From the NCBI GenBank assembly GCA_030427705.1, contig JAUIBR010000039.1, forward strand, positions 1 to 63,045: a stretch of 63,045 nt of DNA. Reading direction: 5' to 3'. Below are positions 62,848 to 63,045 of the stretch, in pieces; position 1 is the first letter of the stretch; every line of letters begins with the position of its first letter. This stretch comes from a bacterium. Its GTDB lineage: Bacteria > Myxococcota_A > Bradymonadia > Bradymonadales > Bradymonadaceae. The notes under the pieces are model-generated. The model searched no databases. It saw only the letters and a list, made by a program, of their open reading frames with translations, and was not told where the DNA came from. The position numbers and the translations under genes are program-made.

Positions 62848-63045
62848 TCATGGGGTTGGGATTGGGTTGTCGCTCCCAGGCGACGGTGCGACGACTCGGA
62901 AGTCGACGCTGTTGTTGTCGGTGTCGTTATCGACGCTAGGGTCCGAGATTGGCCAACGACCAAGCGCTTGTCCAGCGATCGAGCCTGACCAAGTGGCCGA
63001 GCTGGTTTCGCCTACAAACGTATTTGAGGCCGAGAAATTCCCGTA
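62848..63045 (-). CDS. 3' end of a secreted protein, lamin-tail-domain-like
   Basis: The minus frame is open from the window edge to a TGA at 62850-62848, 65 residues visible. The pattern NTFVGE, GQALGRWPISD, NDTDNNSVDFRVVAPSPG and a Pro-rich end matches the C-terminal part of lamin-tail (LTD) domains of secreted bacterial proteins. The start lies beyond the window. It is 7 bp from the zinc-ribbon gene, so probably in one transcript. Confidence 0.7.
   Translation of the reverse strand, partial: YGNFSASNTFVGETSSATWSGSIAGQALGRWPISDPSVDNDTDNNSVDFRVVAPSPGSDNPIPTP

Overview
The window (63 kb, moderately GC-rich) looks like chromosomal DNA of a Myxococcota/Bradymonadales-type deltaproteobacterium. 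This is inferred from gene content, not from a database match. The indicators are many Cys-lipidated surface proteins with Asn/Asp/Met-rich linkers, tandem IPT/TIG lipoproteins, an IgGFc-binding-type lipoprotein, a von Willebrand A protein with a MYXO-CTERM-like tail, a Ser/Thr kinase fused to an AAA ATPase and TPRs, PEGA and lamin-tail-like proteins, TadE/TadG-like genes behind a near-perfect sigma-54 promoter, and a UMF1-type transporter. I found no rRNA, tRNA, CRISPR array, IS element or phage module. Genes are tightly packed, with frequent ATGA overlaps and convergent genes that share stop codons.

Layout. 1-3.5 kb: a cut lipoprotein with a CBM9-like domain and a second lipoprotein. 3.5-7.4 kb (minus): a compact operon of a small helical protein, recO, a PfkB sugar kinase and a UshA-type 5'-nucleotidase. 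7.4-9.3 kb: an M23 peptidase gene enclosed by repeats. On the left are three copies of a ~142-bp palindromic unit plus inverted 23-bp repeats; on the right is a 14-unit array of the same 22-23-bp repeat in the opposite orientation. 9.4-17.7 kb: a 1552-residue multi-spanning membrane protein convergent with a kinase-ATPase-TPR regulator. 18-24 kb: a small possible Roadblock-like protein, a UMF1 transporter, a PEGA protein, murI, an unknown gene and a membrane protein. 24-34 kb: an IgGFc-binding lipoprotein, PIN-PhoH ATPase, and two tandem six-TIG lipoproteins.

34-43.8 kb: a zinc-ribbon protein ending in a heptanucleotide repeat, an SDR reductase, a membrane protein, the four-gene TadE/TadG-like cluster closed by a good intrinsic terminator, then an M61 peptidase translationally coupled to a CcmH-like protein. 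43.7-49.6 kb (minus): an alpha/beta-hydrolase-like lipoprotein lacking the nucleophile serine, an HD phosphohydrolase, a three-receiver diguanylate cyclase and an HtrA protease. 49.8-56.3 kb (plus): mutS2, a DUF2231-like membrane protein, an HTTM protein and a Ski2-like helicase with an RG-rich insert. 56.3-63 kb: the VWA protein, a lipoprotein, a DpnA-like orphan adenine methyltransferase, mtnC, a small lipoprotein, a class-II glutamine-amidotransferase-like protein with Ser in place of Cys2, a zinc-ribbon protein and the 3' end of a lamin-tail-like protein.

The strongest candidates for something undescribed are the repeat-enclosed M23 locus (its transcript would carry complementary arrays at both ends, or the segment could invert) and the sigma-54-driven TadE/TadG-like cluster without Tad secretion machinery. 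The recurrent 4-bp CTAG/CTAA overlaps between convergent genes are a third unusual feature.
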